A stretch of DNA of 64,000 nucleotides, from NCBI RefSeq assembly GCF_001571145.1, contig NZ_BCTF01000012.1, positions 90,502 to 154,501 of the forward strand. Direction: 5' to 3'. Every line of letters starts with the position of its first letter. Positions within the stretch are counted from its first letter, which is position 1. The translations under genes were made by a program, and so were the position numbers. Below are positions 10,500-21,711 of the stretch, one piece after another. The DNA is from Hydrogenophaga flava NBRC 102514 (GTDB lineage: Bacteria > Pseudomonadota > Gammaproteobacteria > Burkholderiales > Burkholderiaceae_C). The notes under the pieces were generated by a model. It ran no database searches, had not been told where the DNA came from, and was given only the letters and a program-made list of their open reading frames with translations.

Positions 10500-11153
10500 T
10501 CAGGCGGTAGCGGGCTGGTAGACGTTCAACTGCAGGCGCTCGCGCTCGATGACGCGGGCCACCGCCGGCAGCGCGGCGAACCGCTGGACCAGGGCCCAGG
10601 TCGCGGGCAGCGTCGTCGGGTCGATGCCGGCGTAGCCACCCCAGCGCAGCAGGGTCAGCGCGTAGGCGTCCAGCGCACACGGCGCCTCGCCGCACAGCCA
10701 GGGCGAGGCCTTGGCGGCCATGGCCTCGATCTCGCCGAGCAGGCCCTTGTAGCTGTCCGCCGCAAAGGCACGAATGATCTTCTGCGCGCCTTCGTCGTCG
10801 GTGAACTTCTGCGGCATGAACACGTGGGTGAAGGTCGGGTGCACCGTGTTGTTCATCCAGGCCAGCGTGGACAGCGCGCGGGTGCGTGCCAGGCCCGAGG
10901 CGGGCAGGATGCCGGCCTGCGGGAATTTCGCGTCCAGGTGCAGCAGGATGGCCACGATCTGCGTGATGACCTCGCCATCGTCCACCAGCACCGGCACCTG
11001 GCCGCGCGGGTTCATCGCGAGGTACTCGGGACTGCGCTGCTCGCCCTTGTGCAGCTTGACCATCGTCGGCTCGAACGGCACGCCGGCCAGCTCCAGCATG
11101 GCGTGCGGCACGAACGAGCAGGCGCCCGGGGCGAAGAAAAGTTGGAGGCTCAT
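10500..11153 (-). CDS. Glutathione S-transferase
   Basis: This 217-aa protein has an N-terminal thioredoxin fold, LQLFFAPGACSFVPHAMLEL. APGACS resembles the beta-class GST N-terminus with its catalytic Cys/Ser region. NPRGQVPVLVDDGEVITQIVAIL is the cis-Pro and glutathione-binding segment. The C-terminal half (about 88-217) is helical, with GLARTRALSTLAWMNNTVHP. It likely conjugates or reduces small electrophiles with glutathione. It lies 33 bases downstream of topB on the same strand. No substrate clue is visible. Confidence 0.92.
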   Translation of the reverse strand: MSLQLFFAPGACSFVPHAMLELAGVPFEPTMVKLHKGEQRSPEYLAMNPRGQVPVLVDDGEVITQIVAILLHLDAKFPQAGILPASGLARTRALSTLAWMNNTVHPTFTHVFMPQKFTDDEGAQKIIRAFAADSYKGLLGEIEAMAAKASPWLCGEAPCALDAYALTLLRWGGYAGIDPTTLPATWALVQRFAALPAVARVIERERLQLNVYQPATA

Positions 11154-11186
11154 GGACCGTGTCTCCTGGTGTTGTGGTGGATGGGA

Positions 11187-14126
11187 TCAGTCGACCAGGT
11201 GCTGTCCGACGATGCCGGCGATCTCGAACATGGTCACCTGGTCCTTGCCGAACACCGGGCGCAGCTTGGCGTCGGCGTTCACCTTGCGCTTGTCCTTGGC
11301 GTCCTGCAGGCCGTTGGCCTTGATGTAGTCCCACAGCTTCTTGACCACCTCGGGCCGCGAGACCGCGCCTTCGCCGATCACCGCGGCCAGCGCAGCACTG
11401 GGCTGCTTGCCGGTGGCAGCGGTGGTCTTGCGCGGTGCCTTGGGCGCGGCGGCCTTTTTCGCAGCAGGCGCCTTCTTGGCTGCGGCGGCCTTCTTGGCCG
11501 GCGCAGCCTTGGCCGCGGCCCCGGCGGTCTTGCGCGGCGGGAACTTGCTCTCGCGCGGCTCGAACTCGAAGTTCACCTTGCCCGCCTCGTTGTCCCAGGC
11601 CAGGAAGGCCTTGAAGCTGCGGCGCGTGCGCATGGAGACGAACTTGTCCAGCAGGTCGGTCTTGCCCGTTTCCAGCAGCTTGCTCATCTGCTCGCGCGCC
11701 ACCGGCTGCTGCAGGATGATCTTGCCGCTCTTGAACGTGCAGCTGGGCGTGGGCTGGGCGGCCGTGGGCACGGCCTTGCTGCAGACGTAGTTGGCCCCGT
11801 GCTCGTACACCGGCGCGCCGCAGACCGGGCAGGCGCCCAGGCTCTCCTGGTCCGCGAAATCCACCAGCTCGCCGGTTTCTTCGGCGTTCTTGTCGTCGCC
11901 GAAGTCGAACTCCAGCTTCCAGTTCTTGTCGTCGTCGTTGTACTTGAGGGTCATCTCGGCCACGAAGGGCCAGCCGGCCTTGGAGCGGAAGCCTTCGAGC
12001 GGGCCGATGTGCCGGTCGCGCAGGAAGGCTTCGGCTTCGACCACTTCAAACGTGCGGCCCGCCGGCGACTTGGTGAACGAGAAGCCGCAGCCCTCGCTGT
12101 TGCCATCGGCGCCGGTGCAGGCGTAGCGGCGGTAGTTTTCCTTCACCACGCCACCGCAGTTGGGGCAGGGCGCTTCGAGCGTGGCGTAGTTGCCCGGCAC
12201 GGTGTCGCGGTCGTACTCCTTGGCCTTCTTCACCAGGCGCTCGGTCATGGCGGCGATCTCGGCCATGAAGGCGGCGCGCGAGAGCTTGCCATGCTCCATC
12301 TGGGCCAGCTTGTATTCCCACTCGCCGGTCAGCTCGGGGCGCGAGAGTTCTTCCACCTCGAGGCCGCGCAGCAGGGTCATGAGCTGGAAGGCTTTGGCGG
12401 TCGGGATCATCTCCCGGCCTTCGCGCAGCATGTACTTCTCGTTCAGCAAGCCTTCAATGATGGCCGCACGCGTGGCCGGGGTGCCCAGGCCTTTTTCCTG
12501 CATGGCTTCACGCAGCTCGTCGTCCTCGATGAACTTGCCCGCGCCTTCCATCGCGCCCAGCAGCGTGGCTTCCGAATAGCGCGCCGGCGGCTTGGTCTTC
12601 AGGCCCTTGGCCTCGACGGTTTCGGTGCGCACGGTCTCGCCCTCGCGCACCGGCACCAGGTTCTGGCCCTTGTCGCCTTCTTTCGCACCCTCGACGTCCT
12701 CGGCCGCTTCCTTGCCGTACACCGCCATCCAGCCCGGCTTGACCAGCACCTTGCCTTCGGTCTTGAAGTGGTGGTTCAGGACCTTGGAAATGCGCGTCGT
12801 CACCATGAACTCGGCGCTGGGGAAGAACACCGCGAGGAAGCGGCGCACCACCAGGTCGTACAGTTTCTGCTCGGCTTCGGACAGGCCGCTGGGCGCCTGC
12901 AGCGTAGGGATGATGGCAAAGTGGTCCGAGACCTTGCTGTTGTCAAAGATGCGCTTGCTGGGCTTGATGTAGTGGCCGTTGAGCGCCGTCAGCGCGTGCG
13001 GCGCCAGGTGCTTCATGCCGCTGTCGGCCAGCATCTCGAAGGTCTGCTTGACCGTGCCCAGGTAGTCCTCGGGCAGGTGGCGCGAGTCGGTCCGGGGGTA
13101 GGTCAGGGCCTTGTGGCGCTCGTACAGGCTCTGCGCCAGCTGCAGCGTGGTCTTGGCCGAGAAGCCGAAGCGGCCGTTGGCCTCGCGCTGCAGGCTGGTC
13201 AGGTCGTACAGCAGGCCGCTGGCCTGCGTGGTGGGCTTGCTCTCTTCGGTGACGCTGGCGGCCTTGCCGCGCACGGCCTCGACGATGGCCAGGGCCTCGC
13301 GGTGGTCCCACAGGCGGTCGGCGCGCTGGTCGGCGTCGGCATCATCACCCGTGGGCTTCTTGAACGCCGGGTCGAACCACTTGCCGGGGTATTCGCCGGC
13401 CTCGGCCAGGAAGGACGCGTGGATTTCCCAGTAGTCGCGGCTGCGGTGGGCGCGGATCTGCTCCTCGCGCTCGACCACGATGGACAGCGTTGGTGTCTGC
13501 ACCCGGCCCACTGTGGTCAGGAAGAAGCCGCCGTCGCGCGAATTGAAGGCCGTCATGGCCCGCGTGCCGTTGATGCCCACCAGCCAGTCGGCCTCCGAAC
13601 GGCTGCGCGCCGCGTCGGCCAGACCGCGCATCTGCTCGTCGCTGCGCAGCTTTTCAAACCCGTCGCGAATGGCCTGCGGCGTCATGGACTGCAGCCACAG
13701 CCGCTGGACCGGCTTGCCCAGGCCCTGGTACTGGCCGCTTTTCTGCCCGCCGGCGTACTGCTCGATCAGGCGGAAGATCAGCTCGCCCTCGCGCCCCGCG
13801 TCGCAGGCGTTGATCAGGCGGGCCACGTCCTTGCGCTTGGCCAGCCGGACCACGGCCGACAGGCGCGACTTGGTCTTGTCGATGGGCTTGAGCTCGAAAA
13901 ACGGCGGCAGCACCGGCAGGTGGGCAAAGCTCCACTTGCCGCGCTTGACGTCGAACTGCTCGGGCGCGGCGATCTCCACCAGGTGGCCGACGGCGGAGGT
14001 CACGACGTACTGCTCGTTCTCGAAATGGTCGTCGTGCTTGTCGAACTTGCCCGCGACCGGGGTGAGGGCGCGCACGATGTCCTGGGCCACGGACGGCTTC
14101 TCTGCAATGACCAGTGTTTTGTTCAT
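11187..14126 (-). CDS. topB: DNA topoisomerase III with C-terminal SWIB domain
   Basis: The start at MNKTLVIAEKPSVAQD (14126) gives 979 aa. The Toprim domain is N-terminal (ACDAGREGELIF at about 108-119), and the catalytic tyrosine is Tyr343 in LTYPRTDSRHLP. Two zinc-finger-like motifs follow: CPNCGG with later cysteines, and CPVCGA with later cysteines. Residues about 862-908 form a Lys/Ala/Pro linker resembling histone H1 tails (repeated AAKKAPA units, genomic 11403-11543). Residues 909-979 are a SWIB/MDM2-type domain (VVKKLWDYIKANGLQDAKDK). This type IA enzyme decatenates and relaxes DNA. A SWIB fusion is unusual relative to enteric TopB. Its divergent neighbour encodes a SET methyltransferase. 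Confidence 0.96.
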   Translation of the reverse strand: MNKTLVIAEKPSVAQDIVRALTPVAGKFDKHDDHFENEQYVVTSAVGHLVEIAAPEQFDVKRGKWSFAHLPVLPPFFELKPIDKTKSRLSAVVRLAKRKDVARLINACDAGREGELIFRLIEQYAGGQKSGQYQGLGKPVQRLWLQSMTPQAIRDGFEKLRSDEQMRGLADAARSRSEADWLVGINGTRAMTAFNSRDGGFFLTTVGRVQTPTLSIVVEREEQIRAHRSRDYWEIHASFLAEAGEYPGKWFDPAFKKPTGDDADADQRADRLWDHREALAIVEAVRGKAASVTEESKPTTQASGLLYDLTSLQREANGRFGFSAKTTLQLAQSLYERHKALTYPRTDSRHLPEDYLGTVKQTFEMLADSGMKHLAPHALTALNGHYIKPSKRIFDNSKVSDHFAIIPTLQAPSGLSEAEQKLYDLVVRRFLAVFFPSAEFMVTTRISKVLNHHFKTEGKVLVKPGWMAVYGKEAAEDVEGAKEGDKGQNLVPVREGETVRTETVEAKGLKTKPPARYSEATLLGAMEGAGKFIEDDELREAMQEKGLGTPATRAAIIEGLLNEKYMLREGREMIPTAKAFQLMTLLRGLEVEELSRPELTGEWEYKLAQMEHGKLSRAAFMAEIAAMTERLVKKAKEYDRDTVPGNYATLEAPCPNCGGVVKENYRRYACTGADGNSEGCGFSFTKSPAGRTFEVVEAEAFLRDRHIGPLEGFRSKAGWPFVAEMTLKYNDDDKNWKLEFDFGDDKNAEETGELVDFADQESLGACPVCGAPVYEHGANYVCSKAVPTAAQPTPSCTFKSGKIILQQPVAREQMSKLLETGKTDLLDKFVSMRTRRSFKAFLAWDNEAGKVNFEFEPRESKFPPRKTAGAAAKAAPAKKAAAAKKAPAAKKAAAPKAPRKTTAATGKQPSAALAAVIGEGAVSRPEVVKKLWDYIKANGLQDAKDKRKVNADAKLRPVFGKDQVTMFEIAGIVGQHLVD

Positions 14127-14143
14127 CTCTACAATTTGGGCTT

Positions 14144-14192
14144 CACGCGCGTGTACACGCGCACGGGAGCGCGCACGCATACACGCGCGCAC
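14144..14192. repeat. Two alternating purine-pyrimidine tracts (Z-DNA prone)
   Basis: Positions 14144-14165 (22 bases) and 14169-14192 (24 bases) alternate strictly between purine and pyrimidine, interrupted by only three bases. They are dominated by CG, CA and TG steps. The first contains the perfect 16-bp palindrome GCGCGTGTACACGCGC (14147-14162). They occupy the space between divergent topB and SET starts. Such tracts readily form left-handed or cruciform DNA under negative supercoiling. Confidence 0.7.
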
Positions 14193-14225
14193 CTGCATGA
14201 AACAACCTTACCAAAATTCCCGATC

Positions 14226-14711
14226 GTGAAGAAAACCGCCCCCGCACGCCGCATCCAGACCCGCCGCTCGGGCGTTCACGGCAAGGGGGTCTACGCCCTG
14301 GTCGATCTGGCCGAAGGCGAAACCGTCATCGAGTACGTGGGCGAGATCATCAGCTGGGACGAGGCGCTGCGCCGCCACCCGCACGACCCCCAGGACCCCA
14401 ACCACACCTTCTATTTCCACATCGACGAGGACCACGTCATCGACGCCAAGTACGGCGGCAACTCCTCGCGCTGGATCAACCACAGCTGCGACCCCAACTG
14501 CGAGGCCGAGACCGACGAGGGCCGGGTATTCATCCGCGCACTGCGCAACATCAAGGCCGGCGAAGAGCTGTTCTACGACTACGGCCTGGTGATCGACGAA
14601 CCCTACACGCCGGCCCTCAAGAAGCAGTACCCCTGCTGGTGCGGCTCGAAAAGCTGCCGCGGCACGCTGCTGGCCCCCAAACGCGGTGGCCGCGCCACGA
14701 AACTCGGATGA
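14226..14711 (+). CDS. SET-domain protein-lysine methyltransferase
   Basis: Read from GTG at 14226 (MKKTAPARRIQTRRSG), the protein is 161 aa; no in-frame ATG lies nearby. Complete SET motifs are visible: GVHGKGVYALVDLAEGE (17-33, SAM site), RWINHSCDPNCEAE (82-95), and ELFYDYG (114-120) with the catalytic tyrosine. The post-SET cluster CWCGSKSCRG (137-146) is a zinc-binding motif typical of eukaryotic-like histone methyltransferases. It presumably transfers methyl from SAM to a lysine of a protein substrate. The stop overlaps the birA start (ATGA), and topB diverges upstream. The target is unknown; the lysine-rich TopB tail is a candidate. Confidence 0.9.
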   Translation: MKKTAPARRIQTRRSGVHGKGVYALVDLAEGETVIEYVGEIISWDEALRRHPHDPQDPNHTFYFHIDEDHVIDAKYGGNSSRWINHSCDPNCEAETDEGRVFIRALRNIKAGEELFYDYGLVIDEPYTPALKKQYPCWCGSKSCRGTLLAPKRGGRATKLG

Positions 14712-15505
14712 CCGACCTGCTCGCCCACGTCGAATCCGTCTGGCAGTCGGTCGTCACCGACCTGCCGACCTTCACCGTCGAGGTACTGCCCCGCATCGAC
14801 TCGACCAGCAGCGAACTGATGCGCCGCGCCCGCGACGGGCTGCTGGAGCCGGTGCTGCTGGCGGCCGAGGAACAGACGGCCGGCCGCGGCCGCATGGGCA
14901 AGGGCTGGCACAGCCGGGCGGGGCAATCGCTGACCTTCTCGCTGGCGCTGCCGCTGGCCCCGGCCGACTGGTCGGGCCTGTCGCTCGCGGTCGGCGTGAG
15001 CCTGGCAGAGAGCCTGCACCCGGACGTGCAGCTGAAGTGGCCCAACGACCTCTGGCTGCAGCAGCGCAAGCTGGGCGGCATCCTGGTCGAGACGGCGGGC
15101 ACCGGTGATGGTGCCTCGGCGCCGCGCACCGTGGTGGTCGGGGTCGGCATCAACATCGCACGCCCCGAGGCTGCGGTCGTGCAGTCGCTGGCCACGCCTG
15201 GTGCGGTGGCGGCCATGCCGCCGGCCGGACTGGCCGAGGTGCGCATGGGCGTGACCGCCGGTGAGACCCTGGCCCTGGTCGCACCCGCGTTGGTGCGCGA
15301 CGTGCTGCGCTTCGGTGCGGACGGCTTCGCTCCTTTTGCGAACCGTTTCGCACAGCGCGATGCCCTGCTGGGCCGCGCCGTGCGGCTGACCGACGGCACA
15401 GAGGGCACCGCCGAGGGCGTCGACGCGCAGGGCGCCCTGCGCGTGCGAACGGCACAGGGGCTGCGCACCGTGCACAGCGCGGAAGTGAGCGTGCGCCCAT
15501 GCTGA
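14708..15505 (+). CDS. birA: Biotin--[acetyl-CoA-carboxylase] ligase
   Basis: Start ATG at 14708 overlaps the SET stop as ATGA and gives 265 aa. Catalytic-core motifs are EEQTAGRGRMGKGWHS (biotinyl-AMP site), LKWPNDLWL with KLGGILVE, and the C-terminal SH3-like domain (LLGRAVRLTDGTEGTAEGVD). It lacks the N-terminal winged helix of E. coli BirA, so it should be a ligase without repressor activity. It activates biotin and attaches it to carboxylase carrier domains. It overlaps the next gene by 7 bases. In related genomes coaX often follows birA, but here it does not. Confidence 0.93.
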   Translation: MTDLLAHVESVWQSVVTDLPTFTVEVLPRIDSTSSELMRRARDGLLEPVLLAAEEQTAGRGRMGKGWHSRAGQSLTFSLALPLAPADWSGLSLAVGVSLAESLHPDVQLKWPNDLWLQQRKLGGILVETAGTGDGASAPRTVVVGVGINIARPEAAVVQSLATPGAVAAMPPAGLAEVRMGVTAGETLALVAPALVRDVLRFGADGFAPFANRFAQRDALLGRAVRLTDGTEGTAEGVDAQGALRVRTAQGLRTVHSAEVSVRPC

Positions 15506-16185
15506 GACTCGTCGCCATCGCCCTGCTGCTGGCCAACGCGGTGTATTTCGCCTGGACCCAGGGTTTCCTGGCAGGGCTGGGCCTGGCGCCCGTCCAGCAG
15601 AGCGAACCCGAACGGCTGAACGCGCAGATCGAACCGGGCACGCTGCGCCTCCTCAATGGCCCCCGCGCCGAAGCCGAGGAACTGGCCCAGGCCACCGAGG
15701 CAGCCCCCAGCGGCTCGCCGGAAGTCGCACCCGCCACGTCCTGCTGGCAGGCCGGCGGCTTCACGGCGCCACAGGCCGACGCGCTGCGCGCCGCGCTGGG
15801 CAGCACCGGCCTGAACGACGCGCTCTGGCAGTTCAGCGAGGCCAAGTCCTCCGGCCGCTGGATCGTCTACATGGGCCGCTACAACGACGAGCAGATGGAG
15901 AAGAAGAAGGGCGAGCTGCGCGAACTCAAGATCGAGTTCCGCGAAGTCAACCTGCCCACGACCGGGCCGGGCCTGGCGCTGGGCACCTTCTCCAGCGAGG
16001 AGTCGGTGCAGCAGGCACTCAAGGACGTCGCCAGGAAGGGCGTGCGCACCGCACGCGCCGCCCTGGAACGCCCCGAGAGCGTCTCGTGGGCCCTGCGCCT
16101 GCCCGCGATCACCGACGAGCAGCGCACGTCGATCGAAAGCCTGGGCGAGCCCCTGGCCGGGAAAAAACTCCAGCCTTGCGAATAA
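15499..16185 (+). CDS. SPOR-domain-like membrane protein
   Basis: This 228-aa protein has an N-terminal membrane anchor (LRLVAIALLLANAVYFAWT, residues 2-20), a variable Glu/Ala-rich region, and a domain at about 80-175. That domain has CWQAGGFTAPQADALRAAL and later LGTFSSEESVQQALKDVARK, matching the two halves of a SPOR fold. SPOR domains bind glycan strands lacking stem peptides at division sites. It overlaps birA by 7 bases and is followed by a strong terminator. Function beyond envelope association is inference. Confidence 0.75.
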   Translation: MLRLVAIALLLANAVYFAWTQGFLAGLGLAPVQQSEPERLNAQIEPGTLRLLNGPRAEAEELAQATEAAPSGSPEVAPATSCWQAGGFTAPQADALRAALGSTGLNDALWQFSEAKSSGRWIVYMGRYNDEQMEKKKGELRELKIEFREVNLPTTGPGLALGTFSSEESVQQALKDVARKGVRTARAALERPESVSWALRLPAITDEQRTSIESLGEPLAGKKLQPCE

Positions 16186-16216
16186 AAAAAGCCGCTGTTT
16201 CCACAGCGGCTTTTTA
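16186..16216. terminator. Bidirectional terminator after the SPOR gene
   Basis: AAAAAGCCGCTGT and ACAGCGGCTTTTT pair around a TTCC loop with A and T runs on either side, immediately after the SPOR stop. It could also stop transcription coming from gap on the minus strand. Confidence 0.9.
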
Positions 16217-16225
16217 AGTCCAGGG

Positions 16226-16303
16226 CACCCGTGGAACCGGCTTCGCCGGGCCACAGGGTGCGTCCCCCCTACGGGGGGAAGCCGCGAAGCGGCGCAGGGG
16301 GGA
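16226..16303 (+). repeat. Dispersed three-hairpin repeat, copy 1
   Basis: About 78 bases contain three successive hairpins: CCGGC-ttc-GCCGG, a C6/G6 arm, and GCCGC-gaa-GCGGC, ending GCGCAGGGGGG. A second copy lies at 36057-36134 on the opposite strand. This copy lies between the SPOR terminator and the gap stop codon. It resembles REP/BIME-like intergenic elements. Confidence 0.8.
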
Positions 16304-16305
16304 GC

Positions 16306-19421
<3,116 letters not shown>

Positions 19422-19534
19422 GGTGCGGGGGAGGGGAGGAGAGAAGGGGTCGGCGCGGGCCGAAACCGGGGATTTTATCGGCCCCCGTCGGCGGACCATA
19501 ATGCGCGCGGCGGTTCACCGAACGCGCACCCACC

Positions 19535-20269
19535 ATGGCCTCCACCCTCCACACGCCCATTCCCGCCATGATCCTGGCCGCCGGCCGGGGCATGCGCATG
19601 CGGCCGCTCACCGACACCACCCCCAAGCCCCTGCTGCCGCTGCGCGGCCAGCCCCTGATGCAGTGGGCCATGGAAGCGCTGTCGCGGGGCGGCTTTGACC
19701 GGCTGGTGATCAACACCGCCTGGCTGGGCGAGCAGATCGCGGCGCATTTCGCCGACTGGCCGCAGCAGCACCGGGACGCCGAGCTGCGGTTCTCGCACGA
19801 AGGGCAGGACTTCGGCTACGCCCTGGAGACGGCGGGCGGCATCTCGCGCGCCCTGCCCCTGCTGGGCGAGGTGTTCTGGGTGCTGGCGGGCGACGTGTAC
19901 GCGCCCGACTTCGTCTTCAGCCAGGACAGCGTGGACCGCTTCGTCGCCAGCGACCGGCTGGCCCATCTCTGGCTGGTGCCCAACCCGCCGCACAACCCCC
20001 GGGGCGATTTCGGACTCTCGGCCGACGGCCGCGCGCTGAACACCGCCGACGGCGAGCGTTTCACCTACAGCACCATCGGCCTGTACCGCCGCGAGCTGTT
20101 CGAGTCGCCCTGGAGCGACACCGTCCCGGGCAACCCGCAGGGCACAGCCGAGCCGCTGGCGCCGCTGCTGCGCAAGGCGATGGACGCCGGCCGCGTGGGC
20201 GCCGAGCTGTACCACGGGCCCTGGACCGACGTGGGCACGCCCGAGCGACTGGACGAACTAAACCGCTGA
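19535..20269 (+). CDS. murU: Nucleotidyltransferase, MurU-like (N-acetylmuramate-1-P uridylyltransferase)
   Basis: This 244-aa protein has the nucleotidyltransferase signature ILAAGRGMRMRPLTDTTPKP (about residues 13-32), then LLPLRGQPLMQW. The Asp of LAGDVYAPDF is the metal ligand. GPWTDVGTPERLDELN closes the active site. Similarity to MurU, which makes UDP-MurNAc in the AmgK/MurU recycling route, is by family resemblance; mannose-1-phosphate guanylyltransferase is the alternative. An AmgK-like kinase gene lies at 56049-57140, which supports the MurU reading. The gene is divergent from tkt and 43 bases ahead of pepP. Confidence 0.8.
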   Translation: MASTLHTPIPAMILAAGRGMRMRPLTDTTPKPLLPLRGQPLMQWAMEALSRGGFDRLVINTAWLGEQIAAHFADWPQQHRDAELRFSHEGQDFGYALETAGGISRALPLLGEVFWVLAGDVYAPDFVFSQDSVDRFVASDRLAHLWLVPNPPHNPRGDFGLSADGRALNTADGERFTYSTIGLYRRELFESPWSDTVPGNPQGTAEPLAPLLRKAMDAGRVGAELYHGPWTDVGTPERLDELNR

Positions 20270-20312
20270 CCCTGCGCCGCACGCGCGCAATCAAAAGCCG
20301 CACAATGCGGCG

Positions 20313-21710
20313 ATGGACGCCCAGACCTCATTCACCCTCTACGCACAGCGCCGCGCCCGCCTGGCCGCGCAGCTGACCCCCGGCGGCATCGCCATCGTGC
20401 CCACCGCGCCCGAGCAGCAGCGCAACCGCGACAGCGACTTCCTGTTCCGGCACGACAGCTACTTCTACTACCTGACCGGCTTCACCGAGCCCAACGCCTG
20501 GCTCGTACTGACCGCCGAGGGCGAGGCGACGCTGTTCTGCAACCCCAAGGACCAAGAACGCGAGATCTGGGACGGCATCCGCCTGGGTCCCGCCGCCGCG
20601 CCCGACGCGCTGGGCGTGCAGGCCGCCTTCCCGACGACCGAGCTGGACCAGCGCCTGCCCAAGCTGCTGGAAAACCGCAGCGTGGTCTGGTACCCGTTCG
20701 CCACCCACAAGGGGCTGGACGGCCGCATCAACGGCTGGCTCGAACCCGTGCGCGCCCGCGTGCGCTACGGCGCGCTCTGCCCCGAGCAGCAGCGCGACCT
20801 GTGCGGCCCGCTGGACGAGATGCGCCTGATCAAGGACGCGCACGAACAGGCCGTGATGCGCCGCGCCTCGCAGATCAGCGCGCGCGCCCACATCCGCGCC
20901 ATGCAGCGCAGCGCCGCCATGCTGCGCGCCGGGCAGGACGTGCGCGAGTACCACCTGGACGCCGAGCTGCTGCACGAGTTCCGCCAGCACGGCTCGCAGT
21001 ATCCGGCCTACGGCAGCATCGTGGCCGCCGGCGCCAACGCCTGCGTGCTGCACTACCGCGCCGACGCCGCGCCCATCCGCAGCGGCGAGCTGGTGCTGAT
21101 CGACGCCGGCTGCGAGCTCGACGGTTATGCGTCGGACATCACCCGCACCTTCCCGGCGAACGGCACGTTCACCGGCCCGCAGCGCACGCTGTACGACCTG
21201 GTGCTGGCCTCTCAGGACGCTGCGGTGGCCGCCACGAAACCCGGCAACCGCTTCACCGACCCGCACGAGGCCACGGTGGCCGTGCTGGCCCAGGGCTTGC
21301 TGGACGTGGGGCTGCTGGACAAGAACAAGGTCGGCAGCGCGCAGGACGTGATCGCCAGCCGCGCCTACTTCCCGTTCTACATGCACCGCACCGGCCACTG
21401 GCTGGGCATGGACGTGCACGACTGCGGCAGCTATGTTGAGCCGACCGAGGTGGGCACGGTGAACGAGCGCAAGGACCCGCTGTCCGGCGAAGTGATCAAG
21501 GACCGGCCCAGCCGCATCCTGCGCCCGGGCATGGCGCTGACCATCGAGCCCGGCCTGTACGTGCGCCCCGGTGAGGGTGTGCCGGAGGCGTTCTGGAACA
21601 TCGGCATCCGCATCGAGGACGACGCCATCGTCACCGAGTCCGGCTGCGAGCTGATCACGCGCGACGTGCCGGTCAAGGCCGACGAGATCGAAGCGCTGAT
21701 GCGCGGCTGA
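20313..21710 (+). CDS. pepP: Xaa-Pro aminopeptidase (aminopeptidase P)
   Basis: This 465-aa M24B metallopeptidase has an N-terminal creatinase-like domain (1-170, with SYFYYLTGFTEPNAW) and a pita-bread catalytic domain. The five metal ligands are visible: Asp in LVLIDAGCE, Asp in YASDITRTF, His in HRTGHWLGMDVHD, Glu in LTIEPGLYV, and Glu in IGIRIEDD. It removes N-terminal residues preceding proline. The stop is followed one base later by the GTG of the MOSC gene, implying coupling. Confidence 0.95.
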   Translation: MDAQTSFTLYAQRRARLAAQLTPGGIAIVPTAPEQQRNRDSDFLFRHDSYFYYLTGFTEPNAWLVLTAEGEATLFCNPKDQEREIWDGIRLGPAAAPDALGVQAAFPTTELDQRLPKLLENRSVVWYPFATHKGLDGRINGWLEPVRARVRYGALCPEQQRDLCGPLDEMRLIKDAHEQAVMRRASQISARAHIRAMQRSAAMLRAGQDVREYHLDAELLHEFRQHGSQYPAYGSIVAAGANACVLHYRADAAPIRSGELVLIDAGCELDGYASDITRTFPANGTFTGPQRTLYDLVLASQDAAVAATKPGNRFTDPHEATVAVLAQGLLDVGLLDKNKVGSAQDVIASRAYFPFYMHRTGHWLGMDVHDCGSYVEPTEVGTVNERKDPLSGEVIKDRPSRILRPGMALTIEPGLYVRPGEGVPEAFWNIGIRIEDDAIVTESGCELITRDVPVKADEIEALMRG

Positions 21711-21711
21711 G

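Noticed and set aside
10494..14711. Very long open frame on the plus strand through topB, ending in the SET gene
   Set aside because: High-GC shadow of topB in another frame. Only the final 162 codons, from GTG 14226, carry a recognisable domain.
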